Source of the DNA: Erwinia rhapontici
Lineage (GTDB): Bacteria > Pseudomonadota > Gammaproteobacteria > Enterobacterales > Enterobacteriaceae
Direction of reading: 5' to 3'
Assembly: GCF_012271765.1 (NCBI RefSeq)
Contig: NZ_VRKO01000016.1
Coordinates: 682,001 to 746,000, forward strand
DNA: 64,000 nt
Below the pieces are notes generated by a model that saw only the letters and a program-made list of their open reading frames with translations, searched no databases and was not told where the DNA came from. The position numbers and the translations under genes were made by a program. How positions within the stretch are numbered: position 1 is the stretch's first letter; the number at the start of each line of letters is the position of its first letter. Positions 1 through 7,843 of the stretch are shown here, one piece after another.

Positions 1-89
1 CGCCTTTCTCACAGTACGTGGTACGTGGTCTGATATTGTTAGCAGCGGTGATTTTCGACCGTTACAAACAAAAAGCGAAAGCGGTCTGA
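1..89 (+). CDS. araH: L-arabinose ABC transporter permease AraH, C-terminal end (partial)
   Basis: The window opens inside a reading frame that ends at the TGA at 87-89. The visible tail, about 28 residues, contains [20 protein letters not shown] followed by a short lysine-rich end. This is the last membrane helix and cytoplasmic tail of AraH, the inner-membrane permease of the high-affinity arabinose importer AraFGH. Only the 3' end is present; araF and araG would lie upstream, outside the window. The stop is 11 bases before the araC start, so the permease and its regulator look co-transcribed here, whereas in E. coli araFGH and araC are separate loci. Confidence 0.85.
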   Translation, partial: PFSQYVVRGLILLAAVIFDRYKQKAKAV

Positions 90-100
90 CAGGAGGCGTT

Positions 101-1021
101 ATGTATCATCGTCTGGCGCCCGTGGCGCAATCCAACCCGTTACTGCCCGGCTATCCGTTTAGCGCCTGGCTGGTGGCGGGGCTGACGCCCATTAATGCGA
201 TGGGGCCGCTCGATTTCTTTATCGACCGTCCCCACGGCATGAAAGGCTACATTCTCAACCTGACCATCAAAGGGCGCGGGCGGGTGTTTGACGGTGAAGC
301 GGCATTCGATTGTGAACCCGGTGACCTGCTGCTGTTTCAGCCTAAAACGCCGCATTATTACGGACGCCTCCCGGACAGCGATTGCTGGTATCACCGCTGG
401 GTTTATTTTCGTCCGCGCGCCTACTGGAGCGACTGGCTGGAGTGGCAGGATGAGGCGCAGGGCGTGGGGCGACTGCGGCTGCCGGAGTCATTACGCGGTG
501 AGTTTGACCGTCTGTTTGCCAATATCGAACATACCCATAATTCCGGGCGTCCGTTCGCCGAAGAGCTGGCAATGAACCTGCTGGAGCGTTTGCTGTTGCG
601 GGCGGTACAGGAAGATCCGCGCAGCCAGCAGCAGGTGCGCGATGCACGTGTGGTAGAAGCCTGCCAGTATGTGACCAACAACCTGGCCGCAGAGGTGAAA
701 ATCGAAGAGGTGGCCAAACATGTCTGTCTGTCACCGTCACGGCTGGCGCATCTGTTCCGTGAGCAAATGGGCGTGAATCTGCTGCGCTGGCGTGAAGACC
801 AGCGGGTGATCCGGGCCAAACTGCTGTTGCAGACCACTCAGGAGCCGATAGCCAGCATTGGCCGTGAAGTGGGCTATGACGACCAGCTCTATTTCTCGCG
901 CGTGTTCCGTAAGCGGGCGGGCGTCAGCCCCAGCGACTTCCGTCGCCGCAGCCTGGATGCCCATGATGCGCTGGTTGCTCAGGAAACCTGGCATTTACCC
1001 CGACGTGCCCAGGAGGCGTAA
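101..1021 (+). CDS. araC: Arabinose operon regulator AraC
   Basis: This 306-residue protein has the two-domain AraC layout. The N-terminal cupin arabinose-binding domain (about 1-170) carries the recognisable stretch [20 protein letters not shown]. The C-terminal AraC/XylS double helix-turn-helix (about 195-285) includes [16 protein letters not shown] and [20 protein letters not shown]. It activates or represses ara genes in response to L-arabinose. The ATG has an AGGAGG-type ribosome site in the 11-base gap after araH. Identity as AraC rather than a generic family member rests on similarity along the whole length. The C-terminal tail differs from E. coli, as is usual. A candidate AraC half-site lies near araD at 49.1 kb. 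Confidence 0.92.
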   Translation: MYHRLAPVAQSNPLLPGYPFSAWLVAGLTPINAMGPLDFFIDRPHGMKGYILNLTIKGRGRVFDGEAAFDCEPGDLLLFQPKTPHYYGRLPDSDCWYHRWVYFRPRAYWSDWLEWQDEAQGVGRLRLPESLRGEFDRLFANIEHTHNSGRPFAEELAMNLLERLLLRAVQEDPRSQQQVRDARVVEACQYVTNNLAAEVKIEEVAKHVCLSPSRLAHLFREQMGVNLLRWREDQRVIRAKLLLQTTQEPIASIGREVGYDDQLYFSRVFRKRAGVSPSDFRRRSLDAHDALVAQETWHLPRRAQEA

Positions 1022-1093
1022 TTCAGCCAAATCCTTCTTGTGGTTAGTGAGTTGATCGTCTTAAATCAACGGGTAACCACGAGAGGGATTAAT

Positions 1094-2134
1094 ATGAGTG
1101 ACAAGATTCGAGTTGGCCTGGTCGGCTACGGCTTTGCCAGTAAAACCTTCCATGCACCGCTGATTGCCGGCACATCAGAAATGGAACTGGACGCCATTTC
1201 CAGCAGCGATGCGACCAAAGTCCATACTGACTGGCCGTCGGTGCAGGTTGTGTCCGATCCCCAGACGCTGTTTGACGATCCCACCCTGGACCTGATCGTT
1301 ATTCCTACCCCCAATGAAACCCACTTTCCGTTAGCCAAAGCCGCGCTCACCGCGGGTAAGCATGTGGTGGTGGATAAGCCGTTTACCGTGACGTTGTCAC
1401 AGGCGCGGGAGCTGGATGCGCTGGCGAAGGCCAAAGGCCTGTTGCTGTCGGTGTTCCATAACCGCCGCTGGGACAGTGATTTCCTGACGGTTAAAGCGCT
1501 GCTGGCTGAAGGGACGCTGGGGGACGTGCGTTATTTCGAGTCACACTTTGACCGTTTCCGCCCTCAGGTGCAGCAGCGCTGGCGCGAGCAGCAGGTGCCG
1601 GGCAGCGGCATCTGGTACGATTTGGGTCCACATCTTATCGACCAGGCATTACAGCTGTTCGGTTCTCCGGTGGCGATTAATGTTGATACCGCCGAGTTGC
1701 GTGCGGGTTCAGTGACGACCGACTATTTCCACGCCACGCTGATCTATCCACAGCGCCGCGTGGTGCTGCACGGCAGTTTACTGGTGGCCGCCGAATCTGC
1801 GCGTTATCTGGTGCATGGCACCAAAGGCAGCTATGTCAAATTTGGCCTCGATCCGCAGGAAGACAGCCTGAAGTCCGGTGCACGTCCGCCGCAGGAAGAC
1901 TGGGGCTACGATATGCGTGACGGCGTACTGACGCTGGCGGATGGGGATGTGATGATAGAGAAAGCGCTGCTGACCATTCCCGGTAACTATCCGGCGTACT
2001 ATGCCGCGATCCGTGATGCGGTGAACGGTACAGGCGAAAATCCGGTGAAAGCGGAAGAGGCGATTCAGGTGATGGAACTGATCGAGCTTGGCCTGCAATC
2101 GGCTGAGAAACGCCAGACGATGTCACTGAAATAG
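1094..2134 (+). CDS. ydgJ: Gfo/Idh/MocA-family NADH-dependent oxidoreductase YdgJ
   Basis: This 346-residue protein begins with a Rossmann fold (VGLVGYGFASKTFHAPLI, residues 6-23). It continues with the family motif for the nicotinamide site (HVVVDKPFTVT, about residue 95) and an alpha/beta C-terminal substrate domain (GSGIWYDLGPHLIDQ). Members oxidise or epimerise sugars and cyclitols; E. coli YdgJ has been linked to scyllo-inositol dehydrogenase activity, but the substrate here is not shown. I chose the ATG at 1094 because GAGAGGGA precedes it and it matches the YdgJ start; an upstream in-frame start at 1040 has no such support. It is convergent with add, as neighbours in E. coli. Confidence 0.9.
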   Translation: MSDKIRVGLVGYGFASKTFHAPLIAGTSEMELDAISSSDATKVHTDWPSVQVVSDPQTLFDDPTLDLIVIPTPNETHFPLAKAALTAGKHVVVDKPFTVTLSQARELDALAKAKGLLLSVFHNRRWDSDFLTVKALLAEGTLGDVRYFESHFDRFRPQVQQRWREQQVPGSGIWYDLGPHLIDQALQLFGSPVAINVDTAELRAGSVTTDYFHATLIYPQRRVVLHGSLLVAAESARYLVHGTKGSYVKFGLDPQEDSLKSGARPPQEDWGYDMRDGVLTLADGDVMIEKALLTIPGNYPAYYAAIRDAVNGTGENPVKAEEAIQVMELIELGLQSAEKRQTMSLK

Positions 2135-2154
2135 CAGACGGGCTGATGCCCCGG

Positions 2155-2178
2155 TAGGGGCGGGTCATGACCCGCCCT
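2155..2178. terminator. GTAGGGGC-type palindromic hairpin between ydgJ and add
   Basis: A perfect 20-base palindrome, GGGCGGGTCATGACCCGCCC (2158-2177), is preceded by GTAG and lies between two convergent genes. It can fold as a GC-rich hairpin usable in both directions, although the T-run after it is weak. The same GTAGGGGC opening occurs at 11725 and 46313, so this is probably also one copy of a small dispersed intergenic repeat. Confidence 0.6.
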
Positions 2179-2186
2179 TGTTAGCG

Positions 2187-3185
2187 TTACGCCGCTACGC
2201 GAGCGCGAACCGCTGCTTTCTCAGCATCGCTGAGGAACGCAATCTTCAATCCGTTCTCCTGCGCCGTCCGCATTTGTGCCTGGCTTAAACCGGCTGCCGG
2301 GGCTGCCACATGGTACTCGTGACCAATCTCAATCCCCTGGACTGCTGGGTCATCCGTGTTGATCGTGGCCAGGATGCCGTGCTCCAGGAACGCTTTCAGC
2401 GGATGACGGTCCAGTGAAGCTACGGTGCTGGTCTGAATATTGGAGGTCAGGCAGGATTCCACACCAATGCTGTGTTTCACCATAAAGTCCATCAGCGCCG
2501 GGTCTTCCACCGCTTTCACGCCGTGACCAATACGTTCTGCCCCCAACTCACGAATCGCCTGCCAGATGCTTTCCGGCCCTGCGGCTTCTCCTGCGTGGAC
2601 GGTAATGCGCAGTCCGGCATCGCGGGCGCGCGTAAAGTGGCTGAGGAACTGGCTGCCAGGGAAGCCAAGCTCATCTCCTGCAAGGTCCAGTGCGGTAATG
2701 CTGTCACGGTGTGCCAGCAGGCCGTTCAGCTCATCCAGACAAGCTTCTTCACCAAAGGTACGGCTCATAATGCCAATCAGACGCACATCAATATTGTTTG
2801 CGCTGCAACCCGCTTTAATCCCGTCGATAACGGCTTCAACCACACCCGCAATCGGCAGGTTGTGGGTCATCGCCATATAGCCCGGGGAGAAGCGCAGTTC
2901 AGCATAATGAATCCCGGCACGTGCCGCATCCTGCACGTTTTCCAGCGCCACACGGCGGCAGGCATCCAGAGAGCCCAGCACTTTTACGCCCCAGTCCAGC
3001 TTATTGAGGAAACTCACCAGGTCAGGCTCGGTTTCAATCACCTGCACATGCGGGCGCAGGGTTTCCAGCGTGCTGGCAGGCAGCGTCAGATTAAACTCAC
3101 GGCCTAAATCGAGGATGGTTTGTGCGCGAATATTGCCGTCAAGGTGGCGGTGAATGTCGGTGAGGGGAAGCTGGGAATCGATCAT
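2187..3185 (-). CDS. add: Adenosine deaminase
   Basis: This 332-residue cytoplasmic enzyme hydrolyses adenosine or deoxyadenosine to inosine or deoxyinosine plus ammonia in purine salvage. All metal and catalytic motifs of the family are visible: DIHRHLDG near the N terminus (zinc histidines), HAGEAAGPE (His and catalytic Glu), ERIGHGV, and NTDDPAVQG near residue 280. Length and sequence match E. coli Add throughout. The start has weak AGAG spacing upstream but coincides with the conserved [17 protein letters not shown] start. It is convergent with ydgJ, as in E. coli. Confidence 0.96.
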   Translation of the reverse strand: MIDSQLPLTDIHRHLDGNIRAQTILDLGREFNLTLPASTLETLRPHVQVIETEPDLVSFLNKLDWGVKVLGSLDACRRVALENVQDAARAGIHYAELRFSPGYMAMTHNLPIAGVVEAVIDGIKAGCSANNIDVRLIGIMSRTFGEEACLDELNGLLAHRDSITALDLAGDELGFPGSQFLSHFTRARDAGLRITVHAGEAAGPESIWQAIRELGAERIGHGVKAVEDPALMDFMVKHSIGVESCLTSNIQTSTVASLDRHPLKAFLEHGILATINTDDPAVQGIEIGHEYHVAAPAAGLSQAQMRTAQENGLKIAFLSDAEKAAVRARVAA

Positions 3186-3357
3186 ATCGGCACTCTCTGT
3201 TTTTTTAATAAAGTGCGGAGCATTATAAAAACTTATTGCGCAACAGCGCCAGTTAATTGCGCATCAGGTTAAAGGTTTTAGTTTTTTTGCCGAAAATAGC
3301 ATCAGAAGTACCACATTTACTGTGACGCTACGGCGTAAGACCAAGGGACTGAACGCA

Positions 3358-4698
3358 ATGACTGCTATTTCTTCTGTTGGAAACCTGTCAGTGAACATGT
3401 TGCCGGGCGCAACGAAACTGGCCACTACCGCTGCGGCGGTAGACACGTTACAAACGCCGCTCCTCTCCTCAACCTCGGTGTCTCTCGGCCAGTCTGCGGC
3501 CGCGCCCCCCGTTTATTCTCTGCCACGTATTTCAACGGCTACGACGCAAACCGACAATCAGGGGATTCTGAGCGTAAAAACCGCCAGCGGCGCAGAGGTT
3601 GAACTGACCCAGGCCAGTGACGGGTCGGGTATTCAAATCAAAGTGAACAAGGGAACCTTGAGTGAAACTGAACGCAGCGCGCTTGAGAAGCTGTCGGACG
3701 GTTTTAAGAAGGCGATGGAAGGACTGACAGGTCAGCCACCGCGTCTTGACCTGAGCGGCTTGACCAAATTTAACAGTGCAGTACTGACGTCAGTCGATCT
3801 GCAGGCGAAGGTGACAGGCGAAAATAAGCTGACGCTGGCTTTTCATGCTGACACTAATACGCGTTCGGTAAAATCCACCGGCACCCTCGGCACCGTAGAT
3901 ATCAGCGTGGATATGAGTAAGCGGGCGATCCTGGGTAATGAGAGTCAACAGCAGCGGGCGCTGAGCCAGTATCTGAAGCAGTTCGACCGGGCGCAAAGCC
4001 GGGGTGAGGGTAACAGTACGCTGATGACCATGTTCAAGGATGCCTTTACGGCGCTCAACAGTCACTACGACAGCAGTACGCCCGCCCAAAGTCGTCCGCA
4101 AACCCTTTATCTCTCCCTGACGCGGACGGACAAAAACATGCTGACCGGACTGGCCGATTTTACGGCTTCTGTCACGCAAACCCCGCAGTCGCCAAATCCG
4201 ATACGTCTAAGTGAGGGTGATACCTTCTCGTATCAGGTATCGCAAACCAGCACGCTTTCCGGCACCAGCGACCAGAATCGTCATATCACCCAGAAGCAGC
4301 AGTCGCATCTGACCGCCAGCTACCATAAAGCGCTGACCTCCGGGCTGCAACTCGCGCTGACCGCGGACAGAAACGCGCAGAATTATTTCTACACGCAGAT
4401 TGATGATAAGGCGGAAAGCACCACAGAAGTGCAGTATCGCAAAGGGGCGCTGGTGTCGGCGACGCTTGACCAGTCGGCGAGTACCTCAACGCGAGTGCAA
4501 AAGTATGTGAAAGGGGAGCTGATGTCTGATGTGACAACCCCTGAGCAGAAATCAACGTCAACCGACCTGCTCGGAAAGTTGCAGTCAGCCTGGAAAGCGG
4601 AGAATCCACGGGCATCCTTTGCGGATTATCTGCGCCAGCATACACTGCCAGATTTCGGGGAAGAGGTGCTGTTAAATTCAGATCCTTCCAGTCTATAA
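3358..4698 (+). CDS. Uncharacterised 446-residue protein
   Basis: I do not assign a function. The protein starts with about 60 Ser/Thr/Ala-rich residues lacking a clear signal peptide. It then has a predicted mixed alpha/beta body with many Thr, Ser and Gln residues (for example LSETERSALEKLSDGFKKAMEGL near 100-125) and ends in a helical segment LLGKLQSAWKAENPRASFADY. No enzymatic motif or membrane segment is evident. The ATG at 3358 follows AAGGGACTGAACGCA and is preferred over the GTG at 3322. It sits where E. coli has the mal/uid region between add and ydgA. Its last 25 codons and terminator are repeated at 6088, beyond the amidase cassette. Confidence 0.7.
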   Translation: MTAISSVGNLSVNMLPGATKLATTAAAVDTLQTPLLSSTSVSLGQSAAAPPVYSLPRISTATTQTDNQGILSVKTASGAEVELTQASDGSGIQIKVNKGTLSETERSALEKLSDGFKKAMEGLTGQPPRLDLSGLTKFNSAVLTSVDLQAKVTGENKLTLAFHADTNTRSVKSTGTLGTVDISVDMSKRAILGNESQQQRALSQYLKQFDRAQSRGEGNSTLMTMFKDAFTALNSHYDSSTPAQSRPQTLYLSLTRTDKNMLTGLADFTASVTQTPQSPNPIRLSEGDTFSYQVSQTSTLSGTSDQNRHITQKQQSHLTASYHKALTSGLQLALTADRNAQNYFYTQIDDKAESTTEVQYRKGALVSATLDQSASTSTRVQKYVKGELMSDVTTPEQKSTSTDLLGKLQSAWKAENPRASFADYLRQHTLPDFGEEVLLNSDPSSL

Positions 4699-4782
4699 AG
4701 CCAACGGGCCGCTGTTGCGGCCCGTTGGTTAACACATCTTACTGCGGCATACCTTCTGGTATGGCATAACTACCCAGCATAT
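4623..4782. repeat. 160-bp direct repeat, copy 1 (5' boundary of amidase cassette)
   Basis: This copy spans the last 25 codons of the 446-residue gene, its terminator, and a tail that reads on the minus strand as the end of ydgA (ending MLGSYAIPEGMPQ, stop at 4739). It aligns without gaps to 6088-6247, offset exactly 1465 bases, with roughly 13 mismatches by eye, most of them in the ydgA tail. In this copy the ydgA portion is an orphan fragment of a divergent allele, because nothing upstream continues the YdgA frame. Confidence 0.9.
4701..4730. terminator. Intrinsic terminator after the 446-residue gene (repeat copy 1)
   Basis: A perfect 12-bp inverted repeat (CCAACGGGCCGC, loop TGTT, GCGGCCCGTTGG) starts 3 bases after the stop codon. 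It is symmetrical, so it could serve both strands. The same hairpin is present in repeat copy 2. Confidence 0.75.
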
Positions 4783-5063
4783 TTTGTTGCGAAACGCCGA
4801 GTCGGGGCAACAGTTTTCGGACTTTCTGATATACCGTGCCCGCTGGACTCACGCTGAGTCCGTCCGTAAGTGGATCGTCCAGCGGACAGTAAAGACGGAT
4901 TTATTGTATTCCAGGAAAATCACTACTGACGCAGTCTCATACGACTGGTACAGTATCAACCTTTATTACCGAACCCTAATCGGACACGTAATAAAATAGG
5001 AGAGTGATGGTTTATAATATGAAAAGGACTGCTGCAATTTAACATCATGTAAAGGAATACACT
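4783..5063. other. Gene-free leader of the amidase cassette
   Basis: This is about 280 bases between repeat copy 1 and the amidase start. It contains an imperfect inverted repeat (CGCTGGAC near 4836 with GTCCAGCG near 4873) around a smaller hairpin GGACT..AGTCC, then becomes AT-rich toward the amidase. A 71-codon open frame runs through it, but it has no ribosome site and no recognisable product. It most likely holds the cassette promoter. Confidence 0.4.
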
Positions 5064-5675
5064 ATGTACGTAGATGAAGACGGTTATATTTTTGACGTCC
5101 GAATTGAAAGGAAAATATTTAAAGGGATAGAACGGGGTAACCTGGATAACGTCAATGGCATTATTGTCCATCAAACTAACAGTACGTCGGCTCAGAGTAC
5201 ATTTAATAGCTATAATAATACGTCCGCGAATGGGGCGCATTTTTTAATTGATAAAGATGGAACGGTCTATCAAACAGCCTCTCTATTAAAAATGACATGG
5301 CATGTTGGATTGATGCAATCCCGATGTATTTTAAAGAAAGCATGTAACCCTACTGAAACCACATTAATAACGTTGCATAATGGCCACTGGAACTCTACAA
5401 AACCTAAAAAGATATCAGATTTAGAAAAGGAGAAACGTTTCCCCGATCGCTTTCCGAACAACACTGACAGTATCGGCATTGAAATAGTGGGTAAAGCTCT
5501 TGGTCCCAAAGATAAAGCAGTCTATGAGACCGTTACAGATAAACAGAATGAGTCTCTTAAATGGCTGATCGCCGAGCTTACATCTAAATTCAATGTCCCT
5601 ATGACTGAGATTTACAGGCATCCTGATGTAGGTAGAAAAAACGAAACTGAGGCCAGCACAGCGATATGGGAATAA
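5064..5675 (+). CDS. N-acetylmuramoyl-L-alanine amidase-family enzyme (amidase_2/PGRP fold), putative secreted effector
   Basis: This 203-residue protein covers a single amidase_2 domain. Visible signature parts are IIVHQTNS (His36, likely zinc ligand), GAHFLIDKDGTVYQTA (57-72), TWHVG (His80), SIGIEIVG (Glu140) and YRHPDVGRK (His186, Lys192). Such enzymes cut the amide bond between MurNAc and the L-Ala stem peptide. There is no N-terminal signal peptide, so if it works on the cell wall it needs a dedicated export route, as type VI effectors have. AAAGGA precedes the ATG. The next gene overlaps it by 10 bases and encodes an exported protein, an effector/immunity-like arrangement. Base composition is clearly AT-richer than its neighbours, pointing to transfer. 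Confidence 0.75.
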   Translation: MYVDEDGYIFDVRIERKIFKGIERGNLDNVNGIIVHQTNSTSAQSTFNSYNNTSANGAHFLIDKDGTVYQTASLLKMTWHVGLMQSRCILKKACNPTETTLITLHNGHWNSTKPKKISDLEKEKRFPDRFPNNTDSIGIEIVGKALGPKDKAVYETVTDKQNESLKWLIAELTSKFNVPMTEIYRHPDVGRKNETEASTAIWE

Positions 5676-6073
5676 AAAATCTCTTACTAAGCGCTATGTT
5701 CTTATTATCTTTGTATGCACAGGCCGGTAGGGAAGTAGTGCAACTCGAAATATTACAAAGCGGTCATTATGGGGGGGCTTCTAAGGAAGATCCCTACAAC
5801 TACACTACGGAATGTAAAGGCTGGAATCCCACCAAAGAACAATTGATGGACTACTTTGTCAATGCTAAAGAAGCGGATTCTAGCGAGGGTTGGCTACACG
5901 AATACTATTCTCCCTGCATTGCGACTGGGAAAGTAACCTTTAAAGATGAATCCTTTGGGGAGTGGGGGATTTACGATACCGGTTATGGGGTGGTGGATTT
6001 TAAGGACAAGGCGAATAAAACCGTAAAGCAAAAATATTTCCTTAACTTAAAGAATGGATGGGATAGCGAATAA
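5666..6073 (+). CDS. Small exported protein, putative immunity partner of the amidase
   Basis: This 135-residue protein starts with a classical signal peptide (MGIKNLLLSAMFLLSLYAQA, cut probably after AQA). The mature domain, about 115 residues, has paired cysteines (TTECKGW and SPCIATG) that could form a disulfide in the periplasm. I do not recognise a family. The start codon lies inside the end of the amidase gene (10-base overlap), so translation is probably coupled. A periplasmic partner encoded directly behind a peptidoglycan amidase fits an immunity protein that protects the producer; this is inferred from context only. Low GC content like the amidase. Confidence 0.65.
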   Translation: MGIKNLLLSAMFLLSLYAQAGREVVQLEILQSGHYGGASKEDPYNYTTECKGWNPTKEQLMDYFVNAKEADSSEGWLHEYYSPCIATGKVTFKDESFGEWGIYDTGYGVVDFKDKANKTVKQKYFLNLKNGWDSE

Positions 6074-6087
6074 GTAAACGTCTTACT

Positions 6088-6247
6088 GGATTATCTGCGC
6101 CAGCATACACTGCCAGATTTCGGGGAAGAGGTGCTGTTAAATTCAGATCCTTACAGTCTATAAATTAAACGGGCCGCTGTTGCGGCCCGTTGGTTAACAC
6201 ATCTTACTGCGGCATACCTTCCGGTACCGCTCCGCCACCCAGCATAT
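6088..6247. repeat. 160-bp direct repeat, copy 2 (3' boundary of amidase cassette)
   Basis: This is the counterpart of 4623-4782. Its first part reads LDYLRQHTLPDFGEEVLLNS followed by DPYSL and a stop, a detached tail of the 446-residue protein with one Ser-to-Tyr change. Its last part is the authentic 3' end of ydgA. It includes the duplicated terminator (6168-6191). The similarity stops abruptly on both sides. Confidence 0.9.
6168..6191. terminator. Terminator in repeat copy 2, shared by the cassette and ydgA
   Basis: The hairpin AACGGGCCGC-TGTT-GCGGCCCGTT lies between the immunity-like gene and the convergent ydgA gene. It is the duplicate of the hairpin at 4701-4728. Confidence 0.7.
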
Positions 6248-7706
6248 AGCGGGAGAGGAACTGTTCCAGCGGCATCTTCTCACCGTTCATGGTGATCTGA
6301 CCGGCGCCATATTGCAGGCTGATGGTGATGTTATTATCCTGCTGCGTGGTCAGTTTGAACATCTGGCCCATCGCCGCCAGGCCTTTCACCTGCTGGTCAG
6401 CCAGTTTCACCGCATCTTCCTGCTTGTAGCCTTCACCCATGGCGACGTGAGTCATCATTTCGGTCGCCATTGGCATCGAAACAGCCAGTTTGGTATCCAG
6501 CGTTTTCAACACACTGTCCACTTGCTGACCCAGATTCTGCACAGGGGCAGTGGCAGTAGACGGATCTTTGAACTGTGCATTCAGGGTATAGGTGCTTTCC
6601 CCTTTGTCATTTTTCCAGCTAAATGGCGCAATGCTGATGGACGGATCGCCCTTCAACAGCAACGACAGGTTAGCCGTCAGCAGTTCACTGGCGCGCTGCT
6701 GATAAAGCTCAGGGTTTTCCTGCATCGCTGGATCGTTGGTCAGTGCCTGCACCTGGCGATTATAGTTTTCAGAGAAGGTCTTGACGGCTTTGCCATCGAA
6801 GCCATCCAGTTTAATCGTCAGCTTGCCCTGGCCAAAAGGCTGACCCTGCAATTTCAGGCTGTCTAAACTGTAGTCAATCAGACCGGAAACGCGGTTGTTG
6901 GTGGAGTCAAAACTGGACTTACCGTTCAGTCCTTCAGCCACCATCGCTTCTTTACCTTCCACCGCCGCGCTCAGTTTTTTCAGATTGATGGTCTGATCGC
7001 CAATGCGCAGTCCTTCTGGGCTGAGATGGGTATTGGCATCAATTTTCAGGCCGTTGACGGTAAACAGCACCGGCATATCCAGCTCATTTTTGGTGGTCAT
7101 CACCAGGCTGTCGATATCACCGCTAAAGTCGACCTTATCGCCTTTGTCATCGGCGCTCACCTTCAGGGTGCCGCCATTGAAGGCAAAGCGCTCACCGGTT
7201 TGCGCATTGCTGTAATCGGCCGGCAACAGGCGAATGTCTGAATCGGTGCTGCCGCCGTAGCCGATACGGGTTTCTGCCTGCACGATGGACTGACCTTTGG
7301 TGATTTCAAACAGCTTTTTCACCACATCGGTATTCTCCAGTTCACTATGAACGGAGGCCATGCTCGGCATCAGGTTGAATTTTTTCAGCTGGGCCAGCGG
7401 GAAAGGGCCATGATCGATATTTTCACTGAAAATGATGCTCTGGCCTGGCTTCAGAATAGAGTTATCTTCGGTTTGTGAACTCGACTGTAAGACAAAGCGC
7501 GCATGGCTGCTGAATACGCCACGCTGGAAATCCTGGTAGCTCAACTTCAGCCGGCTTTCCGGTGCCGTGTTCTGGATTTGCGCGTTAGCCTGCTGAACCA
7601 TCTGGTCCATGTTTTTTTCCAACTGCTTGCCAGTAAACCAGGCTCCCGCAGTCCAGGCCACGCCAAGAGCAATCACTACACCCACGGCAATCTTTGTTTT
7701 TTTCAT
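6204..7706 (-). CDS. ydgA: YdgA family protein (DUF945)
   Basis: This 500-residue protein has one N-terminal signal anchor (MKKTKIAVGVVIALGVAWTA) followed by a long beta-rich periplasmic domain typical of the YdgA/YihF DUF945 family. Its molecular function is not established. The ATG at 7706 is chosen because it gives the conserved anchor start and has AAGGACG upstream; the frame stays open another 49 codons upstream but overlaps manA and lacks support. Position next to manA is as in E. coli. The 3' end of the gene is part of direct repeat copy 2, so the terminal sequence may have been replaced by recombination. Confidence 0.92.
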   Translation of the reverse strand: MKKTKIAVGVVIALGVAWTAGAWFTGKQLEKNMDQMVQQANAQIQNTAPESRLKLSYQDFQRGVFSSHARFVLQSSSQTEDNSILKPGQSIIFSENIDHGPFPLAQLKKFNLMPSMASVHSELENTDVVKKLFEITKGQSIVQAETRIGYGGSTDSDIRLLPADYSNAQTGERFAFNGGTLKVSADDKGDKVDFSGDIDSLVMTTKNELDMPVLFTVNGLKIDANTHLSPEGLRIGDQTINLKKLSAAVEGKEAMVAEGLNGKSSFDSTNNRVSGLIDYSLDSLKLQGQPFGQGKLTIKLDGFDGKAVKTFSENYNRQVQALTNDPAMQENPELYQQRASELLTANLSLLLKGDPSISIAPFSWKNDKGESTYTLNAQFKDPSTATAPVQNLGQQVDSVLKTLDTKLAVSMPMATEMMTHVAMGEGYKQEDAVKLADQQVKGLAAMGQMFKLTTQQDNNITISLQYGAGQITMNGEKMPLEQFLSRYMLGGGAVPEGMPQ

Positions 7707-7780
7707 CTGTAATATCGTCCTTTTCTGTTCACGAAGACGGGCGTACCCGTTCAGGTCCTGCAGGTAACCCTTTGGCGATA

Positions 7781-7803
7781 AAAAACGCCATAACGGCGTT
7801 TTT
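7781..7803. terminator. Terminator downstream of manA
   Basis: The inverted repeat AAAAACGCC-ATAAC-GGCGTTTTT is flanked by A and T runs on both sides, a textbook intrinsic terminator. It is oriented to end manA transcription before ydgA. Confidence 0.8.
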
Positions 7804-7843
7804 GATAATTCCTGGATAATCTTAGCAATTATGGTCGCTGACG

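Noticed and set aside
2472-3107. 211-codon plus-strand frame opposite add
   Set aside because: Fully antisense to a well-conserved enzyme gene with no independent start signals.
4784-4999. 71-codon frame before the amidase gene
   Set aside because: No ribosome site, unusual composition, and it begins inside the repeat copy that belongs to ydgA. Treated as leader DNA.
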